In this document: positions 46,750 to 58,432 of the stretch, piece after piece
How the letters are laid out: every line of letters starts with the position of its first letter
Numbering within the stretch: position 1 is the stretch's first letter
DNA from: Portulaca oleracea
Lineage: Eukaryota > Streptophyta > Magnoliopsida > Caryophyllales > Portulacaceae
NCBI GenBank assembly: GCA_029582165.1
Contig: CM055876.1
Coordinates: 19,892,501-19,956,500 of the forward strand
Direction of reading: 5' to 3'
DNA: 64,000 nucleotides
The notes under the pieces: model-generated
The model's database searches: none
Seen by the model: only the letters and a program-made list of their open reading frames with translations
Told to the model about the DNA's origin: nothing
Position numbers and translations under genes: made by a program

Positions 46750-47599
46750 AAGCAAATCATTTAGTCAGTTCAACTTCAACACAAAGTCTAGTAAATTGAC
46801 CCCTATCAACATTAGCAGTCGTATTGTCAAGTCTTAGGACTTTCTCAATCTCCCCCCCCCCCAATTTTGGTTAAAAGAAAGTCTTTATTGAATTATTCGA
46901 CACTTAGTTTCGGGATTCTAACCCACACTACGAGGGTGGTTATCACGTCCCCATCGGGGATAAAGTTCGGAACCCATTTACGAATCACCAAGTAGTTGTC
47001 CCCTATCATCCAAGGACCATCCAAAAGCACATGCTCATAATCATCTAAATAAGAAATGTTCACAATATAATAGTCATTACCAATGTCAAATAATCTAACA
47101 ATTAAAGCATGCCTCCAAGGAGACCGAAGTTGTCGCTTCTCCTCAGCTGTGAGAGTAATGGTCGGGCAGAGAGGGTCTTCTTCCTCGGGGACTTCATCAT
47201 CATCAGATAAAAACTCATCCTCATGGTTACTATTCTCCCATAAAGAATTCGTATTAACATTAAAACCCAAGTGGGGATTATTACTACGTAAAGCCGAGCT
47301 GTATGACTGACCTGTGGTGGGTTTTAAGTTCGTGTCCTAGGGTCCCGACCCTGGTTTAGTCGCCGACGTCTGTCCCTCATCAAGCATCGTCATGTCTACC
47401 ACCGCAGTTATGTCATCTTCAATATGGGAGTTATTCGGGTCAATCTCCAGACGGCGCTTCTACCCCTTCGGTTGGGGTCTGGTTGTGACGTCTTCCATCC
47501 GGTGGTCTCCCCCTATAGCGTCCACAGTGGCTGACGACCGAGACCCTCCCGGCGGCTGGGCCGACGTCGCTGGAAATTTGTGGAAACAACCGGTTGCAT
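46750..47599 (-). pseudogene. LINE ORF1 5' part (DUF4283-type domain)
   Basis: From an ATG at 47599 (MQPVVSTN) through a leader with frame changes, then an open stretch (47270-46893) holding acidic EEDPLCPTITLTAEEKRQLR, SPWRHALIVRLFDIG, LDDYEHVLLDGPWMIGDNYL and VVWVRIPKLSVE, the DUF4283 signature of plant L1 ORF1 proteins. After a stop and a C-run (46851-46862) the frame gives IEKVLRLDNTTANVDRGQFT and LCVEVELTK, then the G2 insertion. Roughly 20-25 residues that normally precede the zinc knuckle are missing. Confidence 0.8.
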
Positions 47600-47689
47600 G
47601 AGGGGATGAGAGAGAGAGAGAAATAAAAAACCCTAACCCTAATATTTTTATACCAAATGTTATTTCGAGGTAATTGTAAATTTTGTTTG

Positions 47690-49249
47690 TGATTATCCCT
47701 TTGTGATTTTATATTATACTCAGTTATGTAACTAAAATATTATAAAATTTTTATTGGTTTTTGTCGTTAATTAATCAAATGGTTAATTAATTACTTTCCC
47801 ATATCATATTATATTAGAATTAAGTATGAATATTATTGAGCACTGCTCTTCACAACAGTTAAAAAATATAAAATTCTTGTTAGTTTATGTTGTTAATTAA
47901 TCAAATGAATTATTTAATTACTTTTCCATATCATATTAAATTATTATAATTAAGTATAGATTAATCAAATGAATTATTTAATTACTTTCCCATATCATAT
48001 TAAATTTTTGTTGGTTTATGTTAAAAAATTAGTGAGCATAGACCCTCACAACGGTTACAAATCTTAAATCATTAAATTAAGATTAAAATTGAATCAATTA
48101 TTTTATGTAAAATTATAATAGTATAGCAACTATAAATAGAGTCAAAAAGTTGATTGTGTAGACTGTAGACATATCATGCATGTTCCATTCTTTATTCAAG
48201 AACAATACTTTTCTTTACATAACGCACAAGCTTTTAGCATTAGGCTTTCCCCAACTTTATTGGAGTATTCGAGTCACCAAGCTTATTCTTCCTTTATTTG
48301 ATTAATTTGAAAAGTAGGATTAATTAGTTTCTTTAAATGATTTTACAAGTCACTATTGCCGATCTATTGATCAAAACATTTAGTTTGTCAATTTTAGTTT
48401 ATAGTTATTTTTATTTCATTGATTCGATCTATAAGTGATATTAGTTCGCTCTTTTACAAAAGATGAAGAAATGGTGTAATTTAATAGATATTTTTGTGTA
48501 TCCACATCTTTTTATGATTTATTGGATAATGTCAAATTTGTATTTTTCCCATAAGACCTCGTGATACTAAGAAAAAAAGTTATTTACATATTGTATACTT
48601 TAAAATCATAGGTTGGCTTCGAATCAATTTACTTTGCTTAAAGTTATTTCTTAATTTTTGAAGCTATATGTTTCATAAATTGTTGTAACACTAACTGGAA
48701 TCCATGCAAAGATTACAAAAGAGAAAAAAATATTTATATCAACTAGATCTTAAACCTGAAGAAATCTCTAGGCTAAAGGCAAAGAGGAGCAAATAATTGA
48801 TAATGATACTACTTTTATTAGTTTAGCATGGCCTTTCACCAAGATAACATTATCTTCCAATTTTTTTTAATCAAAATAAATCCTAAAATAAGAGTTAGCT
48901 AATCTATAAGACTTTTCCTACTAAACCCAATTTTGGTCATACAATTAGGCAAAATATATTGTTTATATGAATGTTTAAAGATGTATATTTTTACTACTAA
49001 AAGTACGTTTGGTCATTACAATTAGACCGATTACATATTTATTAATATCATATTTGTACGTAGAATATAATATATAACATCACTATAAAATGTCTCAATA
49101 GAGGGTATTGATCCTAATTGTTATTTCTTTTGGCTTTTCATTTTCCAAGGTTTTACACCCAATGATATTATATGATTCATCTTTATATGTAACATTAAAA
49201 GCTTGAATTTAAAAGAATAATATACATTCATTAATATTAATGGTGGTTA
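47690..49249. other. AT-rich intergenic DNA with tandem duplication
   Basis: No gene seen. A unit of roughly 130 bp containing TTAATTAATCAAATG and CCCATATCATATTA is repeated two to three times at about 47745-48030. Confidence 0.55.
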
Positions 49250-49485
49250 CTCCATCCGTTCTTTTTTACCTGTCATTTACGGGTTTCAGTGCCAATTTTT
49301 AATCAATAATTTTTAATGTAAAATTTTTATAAAAGAATATAATATTATACTTTTTCAAAATTATTTTTTATTACGAATCTAATGAAATCAATTTTATATG
49401 ATAAATCATTATACAAATTAAGATATTAACGGTCAAAGTTTTTAACACAATTTCTTAAACAACAGATACACAAAAACGGAGGTAG
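49250..49485. mobile_element. Stowaway-like MITE, 236 bp
   Basis: Begins CTCCATCCGTTCTTTTTTAC and ends AAAACGGAGGTAG, flanked by TA on both sides (49248-49249 and 49486-49487), as Tc1/mariner-type Stowaway MITEs are. The same family as 55456-55689. Confidence 0.8.
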
Positions 49486-49597
49486 TATATTTTAAAATTA
49501 ATATTAATAATTATTAAAATAAAAAAAGGAGTTACATAGTTATTAACCATAATCATGAATATTGAGTAAAACAATGGACATGAGTATATTGCATGTT

Positions 49598-49870
49598 AAC
49601 AAATCAAATATAAATAGATGGGGAACAAATTAGAGAAAAGGTATCTCTCACTTTTTCTCCTTTTTCTCTTTCCTTTATTTTGGCCTTAATTTTATGTGTT
49701 AATTCTTCTATTTTTCATTGTTGTTGATCGCATACTAACAAATCAACTATAAATGGATGAGCTACAAAGGCAACAAAATACAAGGTATCTCTCCCACATT
49801 GTTTTTCACTTCCCTTTGGAGTTAATTTTATGTGTTACTTTTCCTATTTTCATTGGTGTTAGTTGCATTA
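49598..49870. repeat. Tandem duplication, about 141-bp unit
   Basis: CAAATCAAATATAAATAGAT.. at 49598 is repeated as CAAATCAACTATAAATGGAT.. at 49739, each followed by AAGGTATCTCTC and TTAATTTTATGTGTTA. No gene. Confidence 0.65.
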
Positions 49871-50109
49871 GATATTCAATTTTTAATTGTTTTGTCATAT
49901 CATTACTACATTTTTATTTTATGCGTCTCACTGTTGTTGTCGAAATACGATATATATTTATTAATCTTACTATTTCAATTTGGGTTATATATCATTCTTA
50001 CTTTTTTGTTGTATAGTCATAATTTATTTTTATTTTAGATATTGTGAGTTATAATGTGATTAAAGTATAATATTTAAGGAGATTTTACTACACTGTAATG
50101 TATACGCTT

Positions 50110-50151
<42 letters not shown>

Positions 50152-50659
50152 TAACATAAATAACAAAACTATAAATAATCCTTAACATTATAGTAATAAT
50201 GAATAAAGGGAAAGGAGGGAAAAAAGGAAAAAGAGGCATAATAGTAATGTATAATATGATATAGTTTTATTGCTTTATAACGAGTACTTATATATGTATT
50301 TTTATGTAAAATTGTCTATATATAGATAAGGCATGATTGAATCAAATACTTCAAGTAATTTTTGTTAAAGTGCTTTATGTTTATATGAAATTATAAATGT
50401 CTTTAATTATGACATTGTTGTTACTAAATTTAAAAAATTAATTACATAAATAAAGTGATGGTTAAGAATATTTACTATACACATGAAAGGTAGAACATTA
50501 GCAATAATATTTAACATTATTGGTTTAATATTTTAATATTTTGGTTAAAATATTAGAAAATTATACATGTAGTTCTTTTGTATGTAGTAAAGCAATATAA
50601 TATTTTTAGCTATATACAATACATGTGGTCTACTTTTGTCCCGTACAACGCATGGAACA

Positions 50660-50703
<44 letters not shown>

Positions 50704-50877
50704 CTAGCAAATACGCGGACGTTACCTCGAATTACAAGGTAAACACCAATACATTGTCACCAAAATAGATTATAGGATATTAATAAATAAAAATGGTACA
50801 TTGAAGGTAATATTATAGCTAGAAAACCTTGAATAAACTATTTTGTTATTATCTTGACGCAAATTCTAATGTAACAC
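49871..50877. other. AT-rich intergenic DNA
   Basis: No gene. It holds (TA)n at about 50117-50148 and (GT)n(AT)n at about 50663-50703. A CCCGTACAACGCATGG hairpin-like word followed by ATTAGT at 50640-50663 may be a decayed Helitron end. Confidence 0.5.
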
Positions 50878-51864
50878 TGAACCGTGTCGGGTTCGGGTCT
50901 GAGCTTCCAAAGCCGGATTTGTGGAAGATGGCAAGAAGGAAGAAATCCCGACCCTACATTTCCACTCTAAACCCACTCATCCGGGCATGTTCAAGAACCG
51001 ATATACCTTTTCAAAGGGTGGATTGATGAGTATCGGGTTGGAATGGTTAAGGCGAATCGTCCGACGTTGGCCGAATTTGAAGAGGCTCGGGACTTCCTTC
51101 CGACCCTGAAGCCGTGGGACCGAGCTAGATCGTCCCGGGAATGAGGAGTGTCGAGGCTCAGAAGTACCCCTGTGCAATAAACTTCAAGGCAGGAGCAACG
51201 CCCGCAACCAACAGGAGGCCGCGCCCGAGTCAGCGCCATCACGCGTCGCACGCGTTGTTCTGGTTTGGCCGTCGCGCCCGCGACCCGTCTGGTAATGCTC
51301 GCGACGTTAGGCAGCCGGCCCAGGAGGACTTTGGGCAGAGGGTGGTCGCACCTGCGACACCCCATGTCGCACCCGCGACAGCCTGCTGGCGGAGACGTCG
51401 CGCCCGCGACACTCAGCTGTCGGAAGGGGGGACGGCGAGATAGAACGGCGTCGCGCCCGCGACCCCCCTGCGACACGCGCATGCTGTTTCATTTTTAGCT
51501 GAGTTTTAGGCTTAATTTCTGTTTAGTATAAATACCTTGTTTTCACTCTTTTCTAGGAGCTTATGTTATTGAATGATTTGCTAATACATTGTTAGGGTTT
51601 TCCCCTAGTTTCTCTCTCAAAAAATAAAATCTTGTGCTTACTTTATCCATTTGTTAATGGTGGTGTTAGCAAGTCATTCCTTTAGTGATTATTAAGTGGA
51701 TTACCTATGATAATCATGGTGGGGTGTGAGGCCTAGAGTTGTGGTTCTCCTTGCTCAAGGTCATATCCTTCCTTTGGGTGTTCAAGACCATTGTTCTTGT
51801 TGAATATCGATCATCCATCATCACTCAAGCTAATTTCACCCATCCACGCGACGGTAACGCTCCA
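50878..51864 (+). repeat. G4 5' LTR (987 bp)
   Basis: Starts TGAACCGTGTCGGG and ends CGCTCCA. TATAAATA at 51527-51534. The GC-rich middle carries GTCGCGCCCGCGAC palindromes at 51271, 51397 and 51450 and variants near 51346 and 51366. Confidence 0.88.
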
Positions 51865-52334
51865 TTTTGGTATCAAAGCTTTGGTTTTTCATTTAGCTTG
51901 AGTTTTTTCCATTGTTCTTGCTAGTGTGTTCTTAGTGTTGGTTTTTGTGGATTGTATGCAAATATTGGTGATCCCCATTCCTTGTGGTATCCAAGACTAT
52001 TGGAATACTTTGTATTTTGTTTGTATTTGGTGTTTTTTAAGCAATTTGGAGCTTTGAGGAAGAATTGGAAAATTGTGCCCGCAAGGTGTTCGATGAAATG
52101 TCTAAGTGAGAAAAACACAAAGAACCTTTAGCCAAACACAAGCCAACTACAAAAGAACCCCCAAACTCAATAAAATTTTCCCAAACACATACGGTCCCTT
52201 ACCTTTCCCTTGTTATGGACGAAGAAGTTAATTCCGAACGAGAGTAATCAAGCCACCGGGGTAGCCCTTGAATTCGAGCTCTCAAGGACCAACTCACCAC
52301 TTTTGATAATCGGCTCTCCACCCTCAAGCGCAAC

Positions 52335-53300
52335 ATGAATGCACTTATGGCGCGGATGGAAAATCTCACCCAAGAGCGTCCAGTTCCACCCCGCGTTGAG
52401 AGGCGTGCCCAAGTTCCTATCCCTCCTCCTCCTATCTTTGAGTCGAATGACGAAGATGGAGACTCCCCTCGGTGCCGTCCTCGTCGGGAAGTGCGTGATA
52501 GATCCCCTCGTGACGAATTCTAAGACTTCCAAATCGACATCCCCGAGTTCAATGGTGCCAATGATCCGGATGACTACATCGAATGGGTCCAATTGATGGA
52601 TAGGATCTTCGAGACCGAGGAATATGATGATGAGAAGGCGTATAAGGTCGCGAGTTTGAAACTCACCAAAGCCGCTTCACTTTGGTTTGAGAACATGAAG
52701 TCGCAAAGAGATCAGGAAGGAAAGGCAAGGATTTCTACTTGGACACGGCTCAAATAAGTGATGAATCGCCGTTTCTTGCCCAACACTTATAAGCAAGATG
52801 TCTTGAGGAAGCTCTACGCCCTCACTCAAGGCAAAGGGTCCGTGAGTGAATATATTCAGGAGTTTGAACAACTCCTTATCAAAAGCGAACTCCAAGAGCC
52901 GGAAGAGCAAACAATGATGCGTTTCTTGAATGGGTTGGATTCTGCGGTTGCGGAAAGGATTGAGGTTCAACCATACTATTCAATGAATGATTTGTGCAGT
53001 TTGGCTCTCTGAGTTGAGCGACAAAGAAAGGAAAGGTTCGACACCAAGCCATTGTCTAGGACCGCTTACTCACCTATTAGTCGACCCCCTCCGGAGTCAA
53101 ACACTCCGAAGTCCAGTGAAACACCTAGGTCTGCCCCAACGCCACGAACTGAAAAAGGAAAGGTAATTACTACGGCGTCTCCAACAGAACTTCCTCGACG
53201 GATGGAGGGAAGTAAGTGCCTTAAATGTCATGGGTATGGCCATTATCAAGCGGATTGCCCAAACCGTCGGACTTTGACACTCCTTGAGGTCCACGACATC
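52335..53300 (+). pseudogene. G4 gag, with three nonsense codons
   Basis: A single frame starts MNALMARMENLTQERP at 52335 and carries stops at 52521, 52755 and 53010; otherwise it is continuous. Blocks: IDIPEFNGANDPDDYIEWVQ, ASLKLTKAASLWFENMK, RRFLPNTYKQDVLRKLYALT, SEYIQEFEQLLIKSELQEPE, RFLNGLDSAVAERIEVQPYY, a Pro/Ser/Thr linker and an intact knuckle CLKCHGYGHYQADCP near 53217. It runs straight into the protease. Against G3, the lesions differ, so the two copies decayed independently. Confidence 0.82.
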
Positions 53301-54258
53301 GATGTTGAGCTTCGAAGGGCTCAAGAAGAGACCAAGGTGATTGACAACGAGCAAGATGTGAGTGACGAAGAGGATGCCGCTCCCGTACCACCCGTTCATG
53401 GAGGTGCCCTTGTATTGAGGAGATTTTTACATACCCATGATACTCCTCTTGACAAGGCCCAAAGGGAAATGTTGTTCCAAACGTGGTGCTTCGTGGGTGG
53501 AAAAGTTTGTACTCTTGTCATTGATGGAGGAAGTTGTACGAATGTCGCATCTACAACTATGGTTGAGAAGCTTGGCTTGTCTCTATTACCATACCCTCGG
53601 CCTTATTCACTCCATTGGCTCAACGATCACAACGGCGTCAAGGTATCTAAGCAAGTCTTAGTGAATTTTATTTTGGGACTAACTACGATGATTCCCTTGT
53701 TTGTGATGTTGTTCCTATGAGTGCTTGTCACATTTTATTGGGTCGTCTATGGCAATACGACAAGCAAATGGTGCACAATGGTGGACAACACTTATACCTT
53801 CACCCACAAGGGCAAGAAGATCAAACTACTTCCCATTTCTCCTCGAGAAACCGAAACTTTAAAAGCCGGGATTGGTAGTGAGTTAAGGAACCTTCTCCTG
53901 ATGAGCGAAACACGGAATGAGTGTGCTCTTGGTGAGGACGAGCTACCTCTTGCTTTGTCCTTGCCTTGTAGCGAGCCTAGTGAGAATGAGAGTTCCCAAG
54001 CACCACATAAATTTCCTTTTCCGCCCCTTAACCCTTCACCGCCACAAAATAAGCCTCCTCCCACTTTCTTGCATTTGGAGGATGGATACATTGTGGGGTT
54101 TGAAGCTTGTTGGATGTCTAGCATGATTGCTCGTGGCATTTGGGATGTTCGAAGTTTACCGGAGTCAACTGACGGAGAGTGCCCCGGTTTTAACTCCCAA
54201 GAGTTGAGGGCAACTCTTTTTAAAGAGGGGGAGTATGAACCGTGTCAGGTTCAGGTCT
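53301..54258 (+). pseudogene. G4 protease and conserved tail
   Basis: The active-site loop VCTLVIDGGSCTN (about 53507) is in frame with gag. A one-base deletion near 53675 shifts frame until about 53780, scrambling the HILLGRPW region and creating a stop at 53718. The original frame is then restored: NTYTFTHKGKKIKLLPISPR, then an acidic/Pro-rich part and FNSQELRATLFKEGEYEP. The frame overlaps the purine tract and stops inside the 3' LTR at 54258. The tail matches G3 closely and is not a known domain to me. Confidence 0.8.
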
Positions 54259-55274
54259 GAGCTTCCAAAGCCAGGCTTGTGGAAGATGACAAGAAGGAAG
54301 AAATCCCAACATGACATTTCAACACTAAACCCGCTCATCCGGGCATGTTCAAGAACCGATATACCTTTTCAAAGGGTGGATTAATGAGTATCGGGTTGGA
54401 ATGGTTAAGGCGAGTCGTCCGACGTTGGCCGAACTTAGAGAGGCTCGGGACTTGCTTCCGATCCAGAAGTCGTGGGACCGAGCTGGCCGTCCCTGGAATG
54501 AGGAGTGTCGAGGCTCAGAAGTGCCCCTGTGCAATAAACTTCAAGGCAGGAGCAACGCCCGCAACCAGCAGGAGGCTGAGCCCGAGTCAGCGCCATCACA
54601 CCCTCGCCGTTGTTCTGGTTTGGCTGTCGCGCCCGCGACCCGTGACATTAGGCAGCCGGCCCAGGAAGACTTGGGGAAGAGGGTGGTCGCACCCGCGACA
54701 CCCCATGTCGCGCCCGCGACAGCCTGCTAGCGGAGACATCGCGCCCGCGAACTGACTTGTGGCACCTGCGACACTCAGATGCCAGAAGGGGGGATGGCGA
54801 GATAGAACGGCGTCGCGCCTGCGACAGCCAACATCGTCGCGCTCGCGACAGCCAACTTCGCGCCCGCAACCCAGCCTGCGACACGCGCGTGCTGTTTCGT
54901 TTTTGCTGAGTTTTAGGCTTAATTTCTGTTTAGTATAAATACCTTGTTTTCACTCTTTTCTAGGAGCTTATGTTATTGAATGATTTGCTAATGCATTGTT
55001 AGGGTTTTCCCCTAGTTTCTCTCTCAAAAAAAAAAAAAATTTGTGCTTACTTTATCCATTTGTTAATGGTGGTGTTAGCAAGTCATTCCTTTAGTGATTA
55101 TTAAGTGGATTACCTATGATAAACATGGTGGAGTGTGAGGCCTAGAGTTGTGGTTCTCCTTGCTCAATGTCATATCCTTCCTTTGGGTGTTCAAGGCCAT
55201 TGTTCTTGTTGAATATCGATCATCCATCATCACTCAAGTTAATCTTTACCCATCCACGCGACGGTAATGCTCCA
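54236..55274 (+). repeat. G4 3' LTR (1039 bp)
   Basis: As the 5' LTR, but with a longer GC-rich block (about 54626-54880) holding extra GTCGCG/CGCGAC copies, which accounts for most of the 52-bp difference in length. TATAAATA at 54934-54941. Confidence 0.88.
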
Positions 55275-55455
55275 AACACTATCTCAATTGTTGTCCCCTT
55301 AATATAGTAAAAACAATTGCATTTCACTTCTACATGAGATTATAAATCATGTCAAGAGTGTAATTAAAATTTAAATGAACCAAATTTTTATTTAAATGAA
55401 AGATCAATGGAAAATATATAAAACAATTACATTGAACCTATATAATAGAATTATA

Positions 55456-55689
55456 CTCCCTCCATTCTTTTTTATCTGTCATTTACGGTTTTCAGTGCCA
55501 ATTTTTAATCAATAATTTCTAATATAAATGTTTTGCAAAAAAATAATATTATACTTTTTTAATAGTATTTTGTATTACGAATCTAATGACATCAATTTTG
55601 TATGATGAATCATTATACAAATTAAAATATTAATGGTCAAAGTTTTTGGCACAATTTCCAAGGCGACTGATAAAAACAAACAGAGGGAA
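55456..55689. mobile_element. Stowaway-like MITE, 234 bp
   Basis: Begins CTCCCTCCATTCTTTTTTAT and ends AACAGAGGGAA, with TA on both sides (55454-55455 and 55690-55691). The interior is clearly homologous to 49250-49485. Confidence 0.78.
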
Positions 55690-55754
55690 TAAATAATTTA
55701 GAAAAAGCACACACAAATTAATAATAAATTGGTTTACCGTTATAAATCAAAAAA

Positions 55755-56098
55755 ATTACTCGGAGGTATGCCAATATTTGGGGAAACTATTTTTCGGTAC
55801 CCCAACTTTTCAAAACTAATTTTGAGGTACCCTAACTTTTTGGGTTAGTAATTATTTGGTGTTTTTCCGACCATTAATTTTATTAAGTGACCGAAATACT
55901 CTCATTCTTATTCTTCAAGGTATTTCTTCAAGAAAGGAAGAACAAGGGCATTTTGATCACTTAATAAAATTAATGGCCGAAAAAGCACCAAATAATTACT
56001 AACCCAAAAAGTTAGGGTACCTCAAAATTAATTTTGAAAAGTTGGGGTACCAGAAAAACATTTCACCAAAAATTAGGGTACCTTATAGTAATTTTTCG
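55755..56098. repeat. Foldback element, about 345 bp
   Basis: The left half (GGTACCCCAACTTTTCAAAA, GGTACCCTAACTTTTTGGG, CACTTAATAAAATTAATGG-type words) is repeated inverted in the right half, with a short centre near 55930. It is non-coding. It resembles a MITE; no target duplication was fixed. Confidence 0.7.
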
Positions 56099-56225
56099 GT
56101 AATAAATACGAACATTAATGTTAACTAAAAACGTACAAGTAATTTTTTGTCGTAAATTGTAATATTAAGATACAATGTATATCTATTTATAAATCTAATT
56201 TCTAGACAATATTGTTTTTCTACAA

Positions 56226-56420
56226 TAGTAAGTGAGGTCACTTACTAAATCTTCTATCTCAGGAAAACCCCAATGGGCCAAGTGGGTTATAGGGAAGGGG
56301 TATACCAGTCTTAAAGGCTCGTCGCTGCATGACAAATCCCACACCCACAAAGGAGGAAAGGATGTGTTGTGTTGCCCGAAGAGAAGGATATACCATAATG
56401 CAGGCTGTACGAACTAGCTA
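56226..56420. other. Less AT-rich island of unknown origin
   Basis: About 190 bp (from GTGAGGTCACTTACTAAATC to GCAGGCTGTACGAACTAGC) with markedly higher GC than its surroundings. An open frame of 61 codons on the plus strand has no recognisable domain. It could be a fragment of a retrotransposon or of a captured gene. Confidence 0.3.
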
Positions 56421-56534
56421 ATAGGTCGTTGGTTTCGAAACATGTGTATATACTAATTATTATTCTAATTAAATGAAGAATTAAAAACAAAGAAACAAAA
56501 TGTATTGATCAAAGATAATAAACACAACCCAACT

Positions 56535-56703
56535 TCTATAGCCTAGTAGATATAACATTTTTATATTAACCAAGATATAAGAGTTGGTCCATAGATAAAT
56601 TTTCAATAAACATATGTAAATTTGAAATACTCATTAATTAATTGTAGTCGTTAAAAGAATATATAAATTGAAATTTATCAAGAACCATACAAATTTATGT
56701 AAA

Positions 56704-56741
<38 letters not shown>

Positions 56742-57520
56742 TTGCCTTTGACATATATATTAATTAACAACATAAATATTTCACTTCAACTAGCAATAGT
56801 TTGTGCAAATAATGAATATATAACTCAAAGTGTGTTGTGTAAATATATTGCTTCAATTTGTGTAGTCCAAGATAAATAACTAATCTAATAGTTAAATTAA
56901 GAGCATTAAAAATTATTGTATTGGACAAAGAATAAATAATGGTGTTCAATATGTGCAATGAAGAAAATATACAGATATCTCTATCAAATCAACTATACAT
57001 GGTTATAAATTATAAAAACGTACTCATGATTCATTTATCGCAATGAATTCATGCACCCATTACCTAGTCACCTCTAATATAAATGTCCTATTGTCTTTGC
57101 GTTTTCAAAATCAAATATCTCACTCCTAATTTAAAATTATTTAATATACTGACCAATAAAATGAACATACAAATATGTAGGACTATCATGCTTTTTTAGA
57201 TCTTCCCCTCGCGTTTTTACTGCCCCCATCTACACATAAAAAATCAGAAAGATAAATATAAAATTATCGAACAAATGCTTAATATATGTAAATTCTCATA
57301 TTAGCCAAGATATCTAAATTGGTTAATAGATAAATTTTCAATAAATATATGTACATTTGAATATACTCATTAACCCATTGTTGTACCTAGAAGAATATAT
57401 AAATTAAAACGTATAGAGAACCACACCAAGTTTATATAAAAACAATATAGATAAGCATAATTAACCATATACAAAAATCTTTAACTAAGACATATATATT
57501 AATTTACAATCAAAGTCATA
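56535..57520. repeat. Dispersed direct duplication in AT-rich DNA
   Basis: A segment of about 190-240 bp at about 56570-56790 (AGATAAATTTTCAATAAACA.., AAAGAATATATAAATT.., GACATATATATTAATT) recurs diverged at about 57305-57515. No gene. A (TA)n tract lies at 56707-56740. Confidence 0.6.
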
Positions 57521-57528
57521 TATGTTAA

Positions 57529-57698
<170 letters not shown>

Positions 57699-58432
57699 AA
57701 AATTGGATTCTAATAATACGAACTTAGCGCCATATAAGACTTAATAATACGAACTTTCGATTTGGTTCTTAATAATATGAACTTTGACCCCCTGTTTCCC
57801 ATAGTAACACGTCACCGAGTCACTTTTATTTTGACTCGTCGGTAAAATGACATGGCGATGGCGGCATGTGCTCCTTGCTGTTTGACATTGCCAGCTCAGC
57901 ATTTGACTTAAAAAAAAACCCACGTCAGCCTATTTTTTCCCTCCAGACCAACTGTACGTTATATTTTTTTTTTTGTTTTGAAAAAAAGTCCCCTCAACTC
58001 CTACTGTAACATTCATCTATCATCTTCATCTTCTATTCTCTCTCTATCAACTGCGACGAAGTAATCTGGGTTTGGGAAAGGGTTTTGTGAAAAATTGCTT
58101 GCAAATCTGCATCAATAGGCTGCAGGTGACGTCTCCAGTAGTCATCTTCATTTCGATCGACAAACTGTGCAACGGACTAAAAGCAGAGGTAGAGGTTAGT
58201 GTTTTTCTTCCTTGCAATGATGACAATGTCGACCAAAACCCTAGCTTTGATAGGGTAAAAGATTCTCTTTTTTTTGTAGAAAATTATGTTTTTTAAAGTT
58301 TAGGGTTTCTGTGGAGGGAATCTAGTTGGAAATTTTATCCTTTAAAGTTAGGGTTCCTTGACAGTTCGATTTTGGGGTTTAAAATTGAACAAAATGTAAC
58401 AATTATTCTTGTTTTTTGTCTTATGCAGAACA

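Larger units (their letters stand above)
27341..47674 (-). mobile_element. L1-type LINE, about 6.1 kb, split by two LTR retrotransposons
   Basis: LINE segments in correct minus-strand order occupy 47674-46748, 36986-35030 and 30555-27341; G2 and G3 fill the gaps. The 3' end is a poly(A) (T run 27342-27355). Candidate target duplications are TGTAGATTTTGTTTG (27326-27340) and TGTAAATTTTGTTTG (47675-47689), 14 of 15 matching. Removing both insertions leaves about 6.1 kb, close to a full-length plant L1. It is dead: several nonsense codons and frameshifts. Confidence 0.85.
50878..55274 (+). mobile_element. G4: gag-pro LTR retrotransposon (G3 family), 4.40 kb
   Basis: LTRs at 50878-51864 and 54236-55274. 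Perfect 5-bp duplication AACAC (50873-50877 and 55275-55279). Primer site TGGTATCAAAGC at 51868-51879; purine tract AAAGAGGGGGAGTA before 54236. It encodes gag and protease with the same domain order and tail as G3, without RT or integrase. Confidence 0.9.

Noticed and set aside
49753..50038. Hydrophobic frames resembling membrane proteins
   Set aside because: AT-rich T-run translation over a tandem duplication; two overlapping frames look equally hydrophobic.
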